A stretch of DNA of 64,000 nucleotides from Anaeramoeba ignava (GCA_028826165.1 JAPDFW010000103.1:635501-699500), one strand, 5' to 3'; positions 1-11,738 are shown, numbered from the stretch's first letter. The notes: generated from the sequence alone by a model not told the origin. Numbers and translations: made by a program.

Positions 1-1485
1 TTAACATCAGAAGGAAATGTATTTGCAAAAGGAAGAAATATTAATCCAGATAATTCAAATAAATTTATCAATATTTCATCATTAATTGACGATACAAATG
101 ATAGAATAATTGAAGATATTGTTTCTGGATATAGTTCAATTTACTTATTAACTTCAAATCAAAATGTTTATGGAATTGGTTCAAATCTTTCTAATCAACT
201 TGGTTTAGATTCTGAAACACTTCCAAAAACAAAAAAACCAATTTTAATGATGAAAAATGTTTCTAAAATATTTTCAGGATTTTCAACATCTATTTTCCTT
301 TTAAATTCAAATCAAGAATTATTTGGATGCGGATTTAATAGATATGGTAGACTTGGATTAGGAATCAAAGAAACAAAAATCCAAAAATTAACCAAAATCC
401 AAAATATTCCAAAAGGTAAAATAATTGATATTCAATGTGGATATTCACATTCAATAATGTTGATTGAAAATGAAGATGAAAATCAAAATCCAAAAAGAAA
501 ACTTTATTCATGTGGAAATTATCAATATAATGGACTTGGCAAAGATGGACATGTTTATGAATTTACTGAAATCAAATCATCTTTATTTGAAAATGATGAT
601 ATTCTTGATTTTTCTGTTGGTGAATCTCATAATTTGATTTTAACTTCCAAATCAAAATTGATAGTATTTGGGAATAATGATTATGGTCAATTAGGAACTG
701 GAAATACAAATAATCAATCAATTCCAATTCAAATTGAACTTCCTAAATTAAGATTTAAAGAAGAAATTTTCAATTATCATGTTTCTTGTGGATTTAATAA
801 TTCATTTCTTTATTATTCTCCTTTTCTTTCTTCTTTTTCCAATATTGAAGAAGATTTGATAAAATTATTTGAAAGAAAAGAATTTTGTGATATTTCATTT
901 AAAACCAAAAATGGAGAAATAATTGAAGCTCATAAATTAATATTGAAATATAGATTAAATCAAAATCAAAATGAAATTGAAAAACTTCAAGAAATTATTT
1001 CAAATAAATCAATTAAAGAATCAAATCAAATATTTGAAATGATTTATTCAAATAATTCCAAAATAAATCCAAAATTATATTCTGAAATTAAAGAAATTAT
1101 AAATTCAAATGAAAAAATTGAAGAAACAATGAAAAGAATTTATTTAAATGAAAATGAAAATGAAAAAGATTTTATAATTGAAAGAAAAGAAAAACAATAT
1201 AAATTTCCTAAATTAATATTAATAATGAGAAGTGAATTATATCGAGGAATGTTTTTATCTGTAACAAATGATACTTCAAATAAAGTTACAGATTATAGTG
1301 AATTAAGTAATAATTCATTTCAAATACTTGAATATTGGATTTATTCAAATCAAATTAAAGATGAAATTGAAATTACACAAGAAATTATTGATGAAATTCA
1401 AATTGGAATTGATTATTTTCAATTAAATCAAACAAATCCAAATTTATTTGATTTATTAATTAAGAAATTTAATAATCAAAATTAA
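1..1485 (+). CDS. RCC1-repeat / BTB protein, 5' end cut by window
   Basis: The reading frame is open from base 1 to the TAA at 1483-1485, so the start lies upstream; the ATG at 247 is internal. About 95 N-terminal residues are missing compared with the neighbouring copy starting at 1623. The visible part holds RCC1-type blade repeats (motifs such as YGIGSNLSNQLGLD, FGCGFNRYGRLGLG, FGNNDYGQLGTG), which build a beta-propeller. A BTB-like region follows (LFERKEFCDISF, then EAHKLILKYRL) and a second BTB-like half around RSELYRGMFLSV and NKVTDYSELS. In other eukaryotes RCC1-BTB proteins act as protein-binding or cullin-3 adaptor proteins; the role here is inferred. It is the first of two tandem copies, more than 85% alike by eye, and this copy is unbroken where visible. 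Confidence 0.85.
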   Translation, partial: LTSEGNVFAKGRNINPDNSNKFINISSLIDDTNDRIIEDIVSGYSSIYLLTSNQNVYGIGSNLSNQLGLDSETLPKTKKPILMMKNVSKIFSGFSTSIFLLNSNQELFGCGFNRYGRLGLGIKETKIQKLTKIQNIPKGKIIDIQCGYSHSIMLIENEDENQNPKRKLYSCGNYQYNGLGKDGHVYEFTEIKSSLFENDDILDFSVGESHNLILTSKSKLIVFGNNDYGQLGTGNTNNQSIPIQIELPKLRFKEEIFNYHVSCGFNNSFLYYSPFLSSFSNIEEDLIKLFERKEFCDISFKTKNGEIIEAHKLILKYRLNQNQNEIEKLQEIISNKSIKESNQIFEMIYSNNSKINPKLYSEIKEIINSNEKIEETMKRIYLNENENEKDFIIERKEKQYKFPKLILIMRSELYRGMFLSVTNDTSNKVTDYSELSNNSFQILEYWIYSNQIKDEIEITQEIIDEIQIGIDYFQLNQTNPNLFDLLIKKFNNQN

Positions 1486-1590
1486 AATTAAAATTAAAAT
1501 TAAAATTAAAATTAAAATTAAAATTAAAATTAAAATCAAAATTAAAATTAAAATCAAAATTAAAATTAAATTTAAAATTAAAATTTCAAA
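1486..1590. repeat. (AAAATT)n hexamer tandem repeat
   Basis: Degenerate 6-bp tandem repeat directly after the stop codon of the first RCC1-BTB gene, with occasional AAAATC units. The same hexamer occurs after other genes and inside many introns of this window. Confidence 0.9.
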
Positions 1591-1593
1591 AAA

Positions 1594-1618
1594 TCATTTT
1601 TTCATTTTTTTCTTTTTT
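1594..1618 (+). promoter_or_regulatory. T-rich TCATTTTTT/CTTTT motif before a start codon
   Basis: A TTCATTTTTTTCTTTT-like stretch lies a few bases before the ATG at 1623. Equivalent motifs precede most other starts in this window (for example 11739, 24090, 33898, 35794, 50871, 53117 and 58676), which suggests a shared core-promoter or transcription-start element. The function is inferred from position only. Confidence 0.35.
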
Positions 1619-1622
1619 AAAA

Positions 1623-3384
1623 ATGAATGATTGTTTATTTTTTGGTTCAAATAAATTACCAAAACTTATCAAAAATGAACCATATGAAATAACAAAACCA
1701 ATTCAATTTAAATTTGAAAATGAATTTGAATTTGAAAATGAAAAACAAATTAAACAAATTTCATCAGGAATATTTTCAACAATTTTCCTTTTTGAAAATG
1801 GAAAAGCAATAAAATATTTAAAAGATTCAAAACCAAATCCTTCAGAAATCCAAATTGAAAATATTCAAAAAGTAACTGTTGGTTATCGAAATGCAGCTAT
1901 TTTAACATCAGAAGGAAATGTATTTGCAAAAGGAAGAAATATTAATCCAGATAATTCAAATAAATTTATCAATATTTCACCATTAATTGAAGATACAAAT
2001 GATAGAATAATTGAAGATATTGTTTCTGGATATAGTTCAATTTACTTATTAACTTCAAATCAAAATGTTTATGGAATTGGTTCAAATCTTTCTAATCAAC
2101 TTGGTTTAGATTCTAAAACACTTAAAAAAACAGAAAAACCAATTTTAATGATGAAAAATGTTTCTAAAATATTTTCAGGAACTTCAACTTCAGCTTTTCT
2201 TTTAAATTCAAATCAAGAATTATTTGGATGCGGATTTAATAGATATGGTAGACTTGGATTAGAAACCAAAGAAACAAAAATCCAAAAATTAACCAAAATC
2301 CAAAATATTCCAAAAGGCAAAATAATTGATATTCAATCTGGATATTCACATTCAATAATGTTGATTGAAAATGAAGATGAAAATCAAAATCCAAAAAGAA
2401 AACTTTATTCATGTGGAAATTATCAATATAATGGACTTGGCAAAGATGGACATATTTATGAATTTACTGAAATCAAATCATCTTTATTTGAAAATGATGA
2501 TATTCTTGATTTTTCTGTTGGTGAATCTCATAATTTGATTTTAACTTCCAAATCAAAATTGATAGTATTTGGGAATAATGATTATGGTCAATTAGGAACT
2601 GGAAATACAAATAATCAATTAATTCCAATTCAAATTGAACTTCCTGAATTAAGATTTAATGAAGATATTTTCAATTATCATATTTCTTGTGGATTTAATT
2701 ATAGTTCATTTCTTTATTATTCTCCTTGTTCTTTTCTTCTTTTCCAATCTTGAAGAAGATTTGATAAAATTATTTGAAAGAAAAGAATTTTGTGATATTT
2801 CATTTAAAACAGAAAATGGAGAAATAATTGAAGCTCATAAATTAATATTGAAATATAGATTAAATCAAATTGAAAATCAAATTGAAAAACTTCAAGAAAT
2901 TATTTCAAAAAAATCAACTAAAGAATCGAATCAAATATTTGAAATGATTTATTCAAACAATTCCAAAATAAATCCAAAATTATATTCAGAAATTAAAGAA
3001 ATTATAAATTTAAATGAAAAAATTGAAGAAACAATGAAAAGAATTTATTTAAATGAAAATGAAAATGAAAAAGATTTTATAATCGAAAGAAAAGAAAAAC
3101 AATATAAATTTCCTAAATTAATATTAATAACGAGAAGTGAATTATATCGAGGAATGTTTTTATCTGTAACTGAAGATAAATCAAATAAAGTTACAGATTA
3201 TAGTGAATTAAGTAATAAATCATTTCAAATATTTGAATATTAGATTTATTCAAATCAAATTAAAGATGAAATTGAAATTACACAAGAAATAATTAATGAA
3301 ATTCAAATTGGAATTGATTATTTTCAATTAAATCAAACAAATCCAAATTTATTTGATTTATTAATTAACAAATTTAATAATTAA
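1623..3384 (+). pseudogene. RCC1-BTB protein copy 2, frameshifted and interrupted by a stop
   Basis: The ATG at 1623 opens an RCC1 propeller (starting MNDCLFFGSNKL) nearly identical to the upstream copy. Near 2727-2750 the T/C-rich stretch is one base longer than in the intact sibling, so the frame ends at 2753 while the BTB part continues in another frame. A second lesion is TAG at 3241-3243 where siblings have TGG (Trp) in the EYWIYSNQIK motif. Homology continues in frame to a TAA at 3382-3384. The +1 change could be a sequencing error, but two independent lesions favour a decaying copy. If made, the product would be a propeller of about 376 residues without BTB. Confidence 0.8.
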
Positions 3385-4055
3385 AATTAAAATGAAAATT
3401 AGAATAGATTTAATTTAATGTTTAATTAATAAATTAATTTAAAAATATAATTTAATATTTAATTTTATTATTAAAATAATAATTTATTGTTTTAGATTTA
3501 AATATTTTATTATTTAAATATTAAACATATAAATATAAAAAATAAGAATAGATTTAATTTAATATTTAATTTATAAATTAATTTAAAAATATAATTTATT
3601 ATTTAATTTTATGTTTAAAATAATAATTTATTGTTTTAGATTTAAATATTTTATTGTTTAAAAATATTTTGAAAATTGATTTTTTTTAAATTAAAATTTT
3701 ATCTTTTTTTTTGAATTAAATTGAATTAATATTAATTTGGAAATTTGTTTTTAAAATTTAAATATATTAATAATTTTTAAATTCCAAAAAAAAAATTAAA
3801 TTAAAAATTAAATTAAAATAATTTTTCCTTTTTTTTTAATAAAAATTAATAAAAAATAATAATAATTTATTAATAAATTATTTTAAAATAATAAATTAAA
3901 AGAAAATTAAATTAATTATTAATTTAAATTTATTCTTATTTTTTATATTTTTATTTATTTTCAAAATCCACTTTTATTTTTTTAAATTTTTCATTTTTCC
4001 TTTTTCTTTTTAAACACAAAACAAAAACAAAAACAAAAACAAAAACAAAAACAAA
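3385..4055. other. Gene-free AT-rich spacer with a duplicated ~115-bp block
   Basis: There is no coding signal. A block at about 3402-3515 (starting near GAATAGATTTAATTTAAT) recurs at about 3546-3665 with a few differences. The last ~60 bp before the next gene carry a pyrimidine-rich TTTTTCATTTTTCC stretch and an (ACAAAA)n leader directly before the ATG at 4056. Confidence 0.75.
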
Positions 4056-5729
4056 ATGGATAATAATAATGATAATAATAACCAAAATGAAAATGCAAAT
4101 CAAAATGAAAATGAAAAATGAAATGAAAAATTTAGAAAAAAAGTAACAAAAAATTTAATTAAAGATTATTCAAACCTTTTAAATGGAAATTCATTTAAAG
4201 ATTTTTCAATTTTTGTTGAGAATAAATCAAATCCTTTTGAAATTAAAGTTCATAAATCAATTTTATCTTCAAGATCTCCTTTTTTTAATGAATCATTAAG
4301 GCAAGAATCTCTTTCTATTTCTTTAAATCAATTTAATAAAAAAGAAATGGAATCAATTTTGAGTTATATTTATTATGGAAATATTTCTTTTGAGAATCAA
4401 GAAAATCTTATTCAATTATTAGAAATTTCAATTTATTTTTAAATTAAATTTATTGAAAGAAATTATTCAAAAAAAAATTTCAAATTCAATTAATTATTCA
4501 AATTTTTTCCAATTTTTATTCCAAAATCGAAATTTAAATTCAAATGAAATTGAAATAAAATGTTTTGAATTAATAAATCAAAATTTTTCCCAAATTCAGA
4601 ATAATGAAAATTTATTCAATTTAACTAAAGAAGAAATTATCAAATTTATTCAATTTAAACAAGAAAAAAAAGAAATTTTTCAATTTGATTTTTTTCAATT
4701 TTTGGATAATTGGATTAAAAAAAGAAATAAGAAATTAAAATTAAAGAAATATGAACAGAAAATGAATTCAAAGAAAAGATTATTTCATTCTTTTTTTTCA
4801 TTATTTGATAAAGATTCAATTTCAAAACAAGATTTTGATAAATTAAAACAATTTGATATTTTTTCTTCCAAATTATTTTTAGTTGATATTCAAAACAAAA
4901 GTTATTCAAGATCAAATCAAAAGAAAATCAAACAAAAATCAAAGAAAAAGAAAAGAAAATTAAAAAAAGAGATAAAAGAATTAAATCATTTGAATTTGAA
5001 AACCAAAAGAAAGAAAAAGAAAATCAACAAATGAAAATTGAAATTGAAAAGAAATGGAAGAAAGAAGTTGAAGATAAAAACAAAGAAATTGAGAAAATGA
5101 AACCAGTTTTTAATGAATATGAAAAAGAATTTGAATTACAAAAGAAATTGGAACCAATCAAAAAGAATTTTCCTCAATTCTCAGAAACAAGAATTATTAC
5201 AGAAGAAGAATATGTTAAGAAATTACAAGAATGGATAAATGATAATGATTTTTTTTCTAAAATGAAAAAAGGATTTTCAGCAAAAAGAGATGGATTTAAT
5301 TCTAAAATTTGGCATAAAGCAGTTGATGGGAAAGGAAAAACATTAGTTATTATCAAAACAAAACAAAATTTTATTTTTGGAGGTTTTACTAAAGTTGGAT
5401 TTAAATATTCACAAAATGGAGAAAACAGTAATGATTCAAATGCATTTATTTTTTCATTAAGAAATGATAAAGGGGATAGAATACCTGCAAAGTTTACATA
5501 TAAACAAAATGGTCGTGCAATTTATTCTGATTTAAGTCGTGGTCCAATTTTTGGTGGTAGTTATCCTGATTTTTGGTTAGTTTCTAATTTACAACCTGGT
5601 TATTCAAATTTTGGTTATAGTTATAATCCACCTAATGGAATTACTTATGATACAAATGAAGCTAAAAGTTATTTAGCTGGTTCTTATAATAAATGGGTTG
5701 TTGATGAAGTTGAATCTTATTTCATTTAA
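4056..5729 (+). pseudogene. BTB-BACK-TLDc protein, multiply disrupted
   Basis: The ATG at 4056 is followed by an N-rich leader and an in-frame TGA at 4119-4121. The same frame then encodes a BTB domain (FKDFSIFVENK, then KVHKSILSSRS) until a TAA at 4440-4442 that sits in a T-run; a one-base shift restores the BACK-like region from about 4441. A further frame change in the lysine-rich stretch between about 4920 and 5034 leads to the TLDc domain (about 5200-5726: FFSKMKKGFSAKRDGF, FIFGGFTKVGF, NEAKSYLAGSYNKW). TLDc domains are associated with oxidative-stress and V-ATPase regulation in animals. Intact relatives are at 11739-13166 and 27718-29175. With three or more lesions I regard this as a pseudogene, although two lie in homopolymers. 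Confidence 0.8.
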
Positions 5730-6970
5730 AAATTAATTAATAATAAGAAAATCAAACTTTTTTTTTTAAATTTTTTTTTTCAAAATTTAATTCAATTTTA
5801 ATTTACTTTTAATCAAATTAATTTCTTTAAAATAATAAATAAGAAACAAATTTAATTTTAAATAATTTAATTTTAATTTAAAATATTTATTAAAAATTTA
5901 ATTAATAAAAAATAATCCAAAAAAAAAAATAATAAATTTTAAAAAATTGAATATTTTTAATATAATAAATAAAAATAAAAATTGAAAATAGAAATTAATA
6001 ATAATTAAATTTAAATTCATTAATTAAAATATTAAAATAAAAAAAAATCAAATAAAATTTATTATTAATTAATATTTAAATATTAATAAATTATAATCAA
6101 AATCAAAAATAGAATAATTAGTAAATTATTTTTTTAGAAAGTTTATCTTATTCAATCATGTTAAATTCAATTTATTTAAAATTTTTTAATTTTTTAATTT
6201 TATTTTTTAATATATTTTATTATAATTAAAATTGGAATAATAAATAATTAAAAATATTAATATAATAAATAAAAATATTATTTAAGATCAAATTAAAATA
6301 AAATAAATTTAAATTAAATTATTATTAATTATTATTAAAATTAAATATTTATCTTTATTAAAATATTTATTCCACTTTTTAATATATTTTATTATAATTA
6401 AAATTAGAATAATAAATAATCAAAAATATTAATATAATAAATAAAAATATTATATCAAATTAAAATAAAATAAATTTAAATTAAATTATTATTAAATTAT
6501 TATTAAAATTATAAATATTTATTTTTATTAAAATATTTCAATTTTCTTTTAAATTTTATTAAATTATTGGGAATAGTTTTATATTATTTTAAATAAAGAA
6601 ATGCTAATAAAATATATAAAAATAGAATTAATTTTAAATTTAATTATTTAATATTCTTTATTTAAATTTTTGAAATAAATTAATTAAAATATTTTATTAA
6701 TTTTATTAAATTATTGAGAATAGTTTTTATATTATTTTAAATAAAGAAATATTAATAAAATATATAAAATATAATTAATTTTAAATTTAATTATTTAATA
6801 TTCTTTATTCCATTTTTGAAATAAATTAATTAAAAGGATTTTATTTATTTTATTAAATTATTGAGAATAATTTTATATTATTTTAAATAAAGAAATATTA
6901 ATAAAATATATAAAATATAATTAATTTTAAATTTAATTATTTAATATTCTTTATTCCATTTTTGAAATAA
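5730..6970. repeat. Gene-free spacer with two tandem repeat families
   Basis: No gene is visible. One ~165-bp unit occurs at about 6208-6345 and 6378-6530 (core TAATATATTTTATTATAATT). A second ~145-bp unit (core TTAAATTATTGAGAATAG, ending TTTTTGAAATAAATTAAT) occurs three times at about 6550-6690, 6700-6830 and 6850-6975. The last copy runs straight into an RCC1-BTB tail fragment. Confidence 0.75.
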
Positions 6971-6973
6971 ATT

Positions 6974-7300
6974 AATGAAAAAGATTTTATAATTGAAAGA
7001 AAAGAAAAACAATATAAATTTCCAAAATTAATATTAATAATGAGAAGTGAATTATATCGAGGAATGTTTTTATCTGTAACTGAAGATACTTCTAATAAAG
7101 TTACAGATTATAGTGAATTAAGTAATAAATCATTTCAAATATTTGAATATTGGATTTATTCAAATCAAATCAAAAATGAAATTCAAATTACACAAGAAAT
7201 AATTAATGAACTTGATAGGGGAATTGATTATTTTCAATTAAATCAAACAAATCCAAATTTATTTGATTTATTAATTAAAAAATTTAATAATCAAAATTAA
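6974..7300 (+). pseudogene. RCC1-BTB C-terminal fragment
   Basis: The frame encodes the last ~108 residues of the RCC1-BTB family (EKDFIIERKEKQYKFPKL, RSELYRGMFLSVTED, NKVTDYSELSNKSFQIF) and ends at a normal TAA. Homology starts abruptly at 6974, directly after a repeat unit, with an in-frame stop at 6968 and no start codon before the Met at 7040. The propeller and first BTB half are missing. The short ORF from 7040 (86 aa) is open, but it is best read as a truncated duplicate. Confidence 0.8.
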
Positions 7301-7534
7301 AATTAAAATTAAAATTAAAATCAAAATTAAAATCAAAATCAAAATTAAAATCAAAATTAAAATTAAAATTAAAATTAAAATCAAAATTTAATAATTAAAA
7401 TTAAAATTAAAATTAAAATTAAAATCAAAATTAAAATTAAAATTAAAATTAAAATCAAAATTAAAATTAAAATTAAAATTAAAATTAAAATTAAAATTAA
7501 AATTAAAATTAAAATTAAAATTAAAATTAAAATT
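7284..7534. repeat. (AAAATT)n / (AAAATC)n hexamer repeat
   Basis: Hexamer tandem array between the RCC1-BTB fragment and the actin-like pseudogene on the opposite strand. It yields spurious lysine/isoleucine or asparagine/phenylalanine ORFs on both strands. Confidence 0.9.
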
Positions 7535-7547
7535 GTTTTTCAAATTT

Positions 7548-8709
7548 TCAAAAACATTTTCTATTAATAATATTAGAACCAAATTCATTATATTCTTCTT
7601 TTGAAATCCAAATATCTTTAAAATTTGAAAAAGAAGATAAAATAGATCCTCCAATCCAAGAAGAATATTTTCTTTCAGGAGAAGAAATAATTTTAATATC
7701 AATATCAAAATCAAAATCAAATAATTTATAAATTTCTTTTTGAATTCTATATTCAATTCCAGAAATCATTGTTGAACCTCCTGATAAAATAATATTTTGA
7801 TAAAGATATTTTTTCGTTTCATCATTACATTTCATAATTGAATCATAAATCATTTGATGAATTCCTTTTTCTTCTCTTTTAATCAAATATGGATTAAATA
7901 AAACTTCACAACATTTAAATCTTTCATTTGAAATTTGAATAATTTTTTTTTGAGGTAATTCATAATTTTTTTGAATTGAAGAAATTGATTGTTTTGAAAA
8001 TTCAATTTCTTCATCAAAATCATAAGCAACATAACAAAGTTTTTCTTTGATATCATTAATCAAATCATTTTCCCCACTTGTAAATAAATGATTTCCTTTT
8101 TCGTTCAAGATATTCTCTAAATATTCAGTTAAATCTTTTCCTGCTAAATTTTGTTTTATAATTGAATGATTTAAAGTAAACATTTCATAAATAGGAACAA
8201 CACTTGAAAAACCATCTCCAATTTCAACAACAATTCCACTTTTTATTCCTGATTGATAAAGTGATAAAACTGATTGATTTGCAAGATAAAAAGCAGGAAT
8301 ATTAAATGTTTCAAACATAATTTGAATTGTTTTTTCTCTGTTTAATTTTGGATTTAATGGAGGTTCAGTTAATAAAACAGGATATTCTTGAGGAACAATT
8401 TTTAATTGATTATAAAAAGTATGATTCCATATTTTTCAATATTATCCCAATTAGTTATTATTCCATTTTGAATTGGGTTTTCAATCCATAATATTTTCAT
8501 TTTTGCTTCTTCTCCAATATAAAATTTTTAAAATTTATTCCAATCCAAACATTTCTAGATCTTATTTTTCCTATTATTGTTTCAAATATTATTTTTGGTT
8601 TATTTTCTCTTGAAAAACCTGCTTTTTGTTAAATAAGATCCATTATCAATAATTATTGTTTTAAATTTTTCTGGATTTAAATTTAAATTTGAAAAAAATT
8701 AATTTCCAT
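7548..8709 (-). pseudogene. Actin-like gene, decayed
   Basis: The intact 3' part (7548-8318) encodes an actin-like C-terminal two thirds: MFETFNIPAFYLANQSVLSL, IVVEIGDGFSSVVPIYEMF, NERFKCCEVLFNPYLI, LSGGSTMISGIEYRI and a C-terminal KCF. The 5' part is readable only with frame changes: LLTEPPLNPKLNREKT (about 8319-8380), GIITNWDNIEK then WNHTFYNQLK across a missing base near 8428, YIGEEAKMKILW (about 8490-8520), and IIIDNGSY followed by AGFSRENKPKI across an extra A near 8630. The start region (ATG at 8709-8707) needs one more base in a T-run. The nucleotide-binding motif DNGS is recognisable but the sequence is divergent from conventional actin. Three indels, all in A/T runs, mean pseudogene or poor consensus. 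Confidence 0.8.
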
Positions 8710-8764
8710 TTTTAAAAATAAAAATTTTTCAATTTTTCATTTTTATTTCAAAAATTAAAAAGAA

Positions 8765-11656
8765 ATGTCTCTTAATTTTAAAAAACAAATTCAACCAAAT
8801 TTTCCAAAATCAGAAAATTATAAAATTTTACAAGAAACACTTGAAAAAAAATCAAAATTAATTTATCAAAAATTTGAATATGAAAAATTATTAAAACCAA
8901 AATATAAAGAATTAATTATTAAAATTGATTCATTATTTAAACCTAAAGAAGAAGAAGAAAATAAGAATAATAAGAATAATAATAATAAAATTAATAAAAA
9001 ATCAAAACAGAAAAGTAAACATCTTCAAGTTGCAATTCAAAGGTAAACAAAATTTAAAATTCATTTTGAAATTAAAATTCATTTTGAAATTAAAATTAAA
9101 ATTAAAATTAAAATTAAAATTCATTTTAAAATTAAATTAGATTTCATTTTGAAATCAAAATTAAAATTAAAATTAAAATTAAAATTAAAATTGAAATTAA
9201 AATTAAAATTAAAATTGAAATCCAAATTGAAATCCAAATTAAAATTCATTTTGAAAATTCATTTTGAAATTAAAATTAAAATTCATTTTGAAATTAAAAT
9301 TCATTTTGAAATTAAAATTCATTTTGAAATTAAAATTCATTTTGAAATTAAAATTCATTTTGAAATTAAAATTAAAATTAAAATTAAAATTAAAATTCAT
9401 TTTGAAATTAAAATTAAAATTAAAAATTCATTTTAAAATTAAATTAGATTTCTTCATAGAATTACAAATTTTGTTCTTATTCCTTTTATTCAAAATTATT
9501 TAATGAAAGAATGGTTTGATATTCAATATAAAGAAGTTTCTGGTCAATTTCGTGATGAAAGAAAAAATTCACAAGAAATTCCAAATTTTCTTGGTTTTTT
9601 AAATACAAGTTCTTGTTATCCAAAATTATGGAATTCAAATCTTATTGAAGCAGCTGTAAAGTTTTTAGAAGATATTTCAACTGAGATTATCAATTTTGGA
9701 TCTTTTGATTTTATTAATAAACAAAAACTAAAAGAATTTCAATATAAATTATCAAATTTTTTAATTGAAAAAGAAAAAGAAAAAAAAGAAAATCAAACCA
9801 AAATTAAAAGTTTAGAAGAAATATCAAGAAAAGTTATTGAAAATACTTCATTTGTGTTTGAAAATGAATTAGTAAAAAACTTACCTTTGAATATTTTAGA
9901 AGATATTTTTGATGAAATGAATTTAAATGGAACAATTACTTCTTCAAATATTTCAAATTTCAAACAATTTGAACTTTTAGATTTTAAAGGAAATTTTTGG
10001 ATAAATGAAAATACTGTTTCGAAATTAATTCATTTTGATAATTTATTTGAATTAAATTTTACAGGATGTTTGGGATTAACTAATGAAAGTTTGAAAATTA
10101 TTTGTGAAAATGAAATGATTCAAAAGAATTTAGAAGTTTTGATTCTTGGAGTTTGGAATGGAAAACCAATTCTAAAACATGAAATTGATTGCAAAGCATG
10201 TTTAACTGATTATAGTTCAACATATCATCACGAACCATTAATTTACCTCCAATTATCAGAAGATGCACTTGTAAACTTGAAATATTTGAAAAATTTGATT
10301 TATTTGGATATTAGTGGATGTCTTGGAAAAAATAATCCAAATAGAGATTATATATATAATGATAATTCTGGAGAAAATTATCAAGAAGAAATTTTCCAAG
10401 AATTTTTACCTCAATTAGATCAATTACAAACTCTTATTTTAGGAAATGATGGAGTAACAACATCAATTGTTGAAATGATTCCTTCTTCAATAATTAATTT
10501 GAAAATTAAAATTTCTGGAGCATCAAAAATAATTGATGGTGAATATCATAATAATGGTTTGGTTTCTATTTACAATGAAGTTCGCAAAGTAAAAAGATCT
10601 AAAATGATTTCAGCTTTTGAAAAACTTGTTAATCTTAAAATTCTTTCAATTTCAGAAATGCAACTTATAAATTATTCAACTAGAACATTTGATAAACCAG
10701 ATGAAAATGGATATCTTTTAGATAATAAATTTGGATCATTATTAAAAGTATTAAATCAATTAACTTATTTGAAAATTGAACCTTTTGATGATCTTGATGA
10801 TTTTGAAATTGCAAGAGATTGGATTCCAAATTTTTCTTCACAACTTTTATCACTTGATTTATCAGGAAATAAATGGATAGCTGATGATATTTTACTTGAA
10901 CTTGAAAAAGAATCAAAAGGAATATCAAGATTAACACTTCTTCGATCATTAGATTTATCAAATACATTTGTATCAGATGAAAGTTTATGCAAAATAATTC
11001 CAAATTTAATTCAATTAGATTATTTGAATATTCAATCAACAAGAGTTGGAAATGAAACCATTAAACATATCAATCAATATTTACCAAATCTAACAGTTTT
11101 AAAACTTGGAGGAGGGGATTATTCTAATCAAATCACAAATATTACAAATGAAGGAATTTATGAATTAGCTTTGAATCAAAATATTCAAAAACTTTTCCTT
11201 TTATCATTTCCCAATATTCTAATATTAACTGAATGTAATTGTTCTAAATCTTACAAAGAAAATGAAAAATGTATTTTTTCACTTCCTCTTTGGAAAAATG
11301 TTCAAGAATTATATTTAAATGAAATGAGAATTAGAGGTTTATTCAAACATTTAGAATCAACTAATGATCCAACATTTCTTCAAAATTTAATCCATTTAGA
11401 TTGTCAAGCAACTGTTGAATGTGATATTTATGGAGGAAATTACTTTTTTTTTGATAAACTTTATTCTAATTCTATTGAAAATATTAGTTTAAGAATTAAT
11501 GATTATTCTAGATATGAAGTTTCTGGAATTTGTTTGAAAAAATTAAAGAATTTAAAATCATTTATTGCTTCTGAAAATGGAGGAAATGGAGGATTTTATC
11601 CATTATTTTTTTGCAATTGTCCTAATCATATTCCTCAAATTAGAAAATATTGGTGA
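8765..11656 (+). CDS. Leucine-rich-repeat protein, two exons
   Basis: Exons are 8765-9042 and 9460-11656, joined by a 417-bp phase-2 GT-AG intron (donor AG|GTAAAC, acceptor CATAG|AATT). The join keeps the frame: LQVAIQ-RITNFVLIPFIQNYL-MKEWFDIQ. The product is about 823 aa. The N-terminus is lysine-rich with an acidic/asparagine stretch. A helix pair resembling a weak F-box (LVKNLPLNILEDIFDEMNL) precedes 10 or more degenerate LRRs (for example LLSLDLSGNKWIADDIL, LRSLDLSNTFVSDESL). The C-terminal part has a Cys-rich spot (LTECNCSKSYKENEKC). LRR domains bind proteins; no enzymatic motif is seen. Paralogs with the same intron position lie at 24354-26899 and 29234-31792 (-). The intact downstream neighbour is a BTB-TLDc gene only 82 bp away. 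Confidence 0.85.
9044..9446. repeat. Hexamer / TTCATTTTGAAAT repeats filling the LRR-gene intron
   Basis: The intron consists almost entirely of (AAAATT)n interleaved with ATTCATTTTGAAATTAAA units. The homologous introns of the two paralogs are only 74 bp, so this one has expanded by repeat growth. Confidence 0.85.
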
Positions 11657-11683
11657 TAAAATTTAATTTAAAATTAAAATTAA

Positions 11684-11718
11684 AATTTTCATTTTTTTCT
11701 TTTCATTTTTTTCTTTTC
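11684..11718 (+). promoter_or_regulatory. Tandem TTTTCATTTTTTTC motif upstream of BTB-TLDc gene
   Basis: Two direct copies of TTTTCATTTTTTTCTTTTC lie about 20-50 bp before the ATG at 11739. It is the same element type as before most starts here; a promoter role is inferred from recurrence. Confidence 0.35.
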
Positions 11719-11738
11719 AAAATTTTCAAATAAACAAA

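Noticed and set aside
4119-4121. Reassigned TGA codon
   Set aside because: One in-frame TGA in a gene with other lesions is better explained by decay; TGA, TAA and TAG all serve as normal stops in intact genes here.
8925-9140. Frame overlapping exon 1 of the LRR gene and running into hexamers
   Set aside because: It consists of an out-of-frame read of exon 1 plus intron repeat.
10680-11042. Minus-strand ORFs inside the LRR gene (also the + strand ones at 24926-25288 and 29809-30063)
   Set aside because: They recur at the same place in every LRR paralog because the sense sequence is conserved; they carry no recognisable domain.
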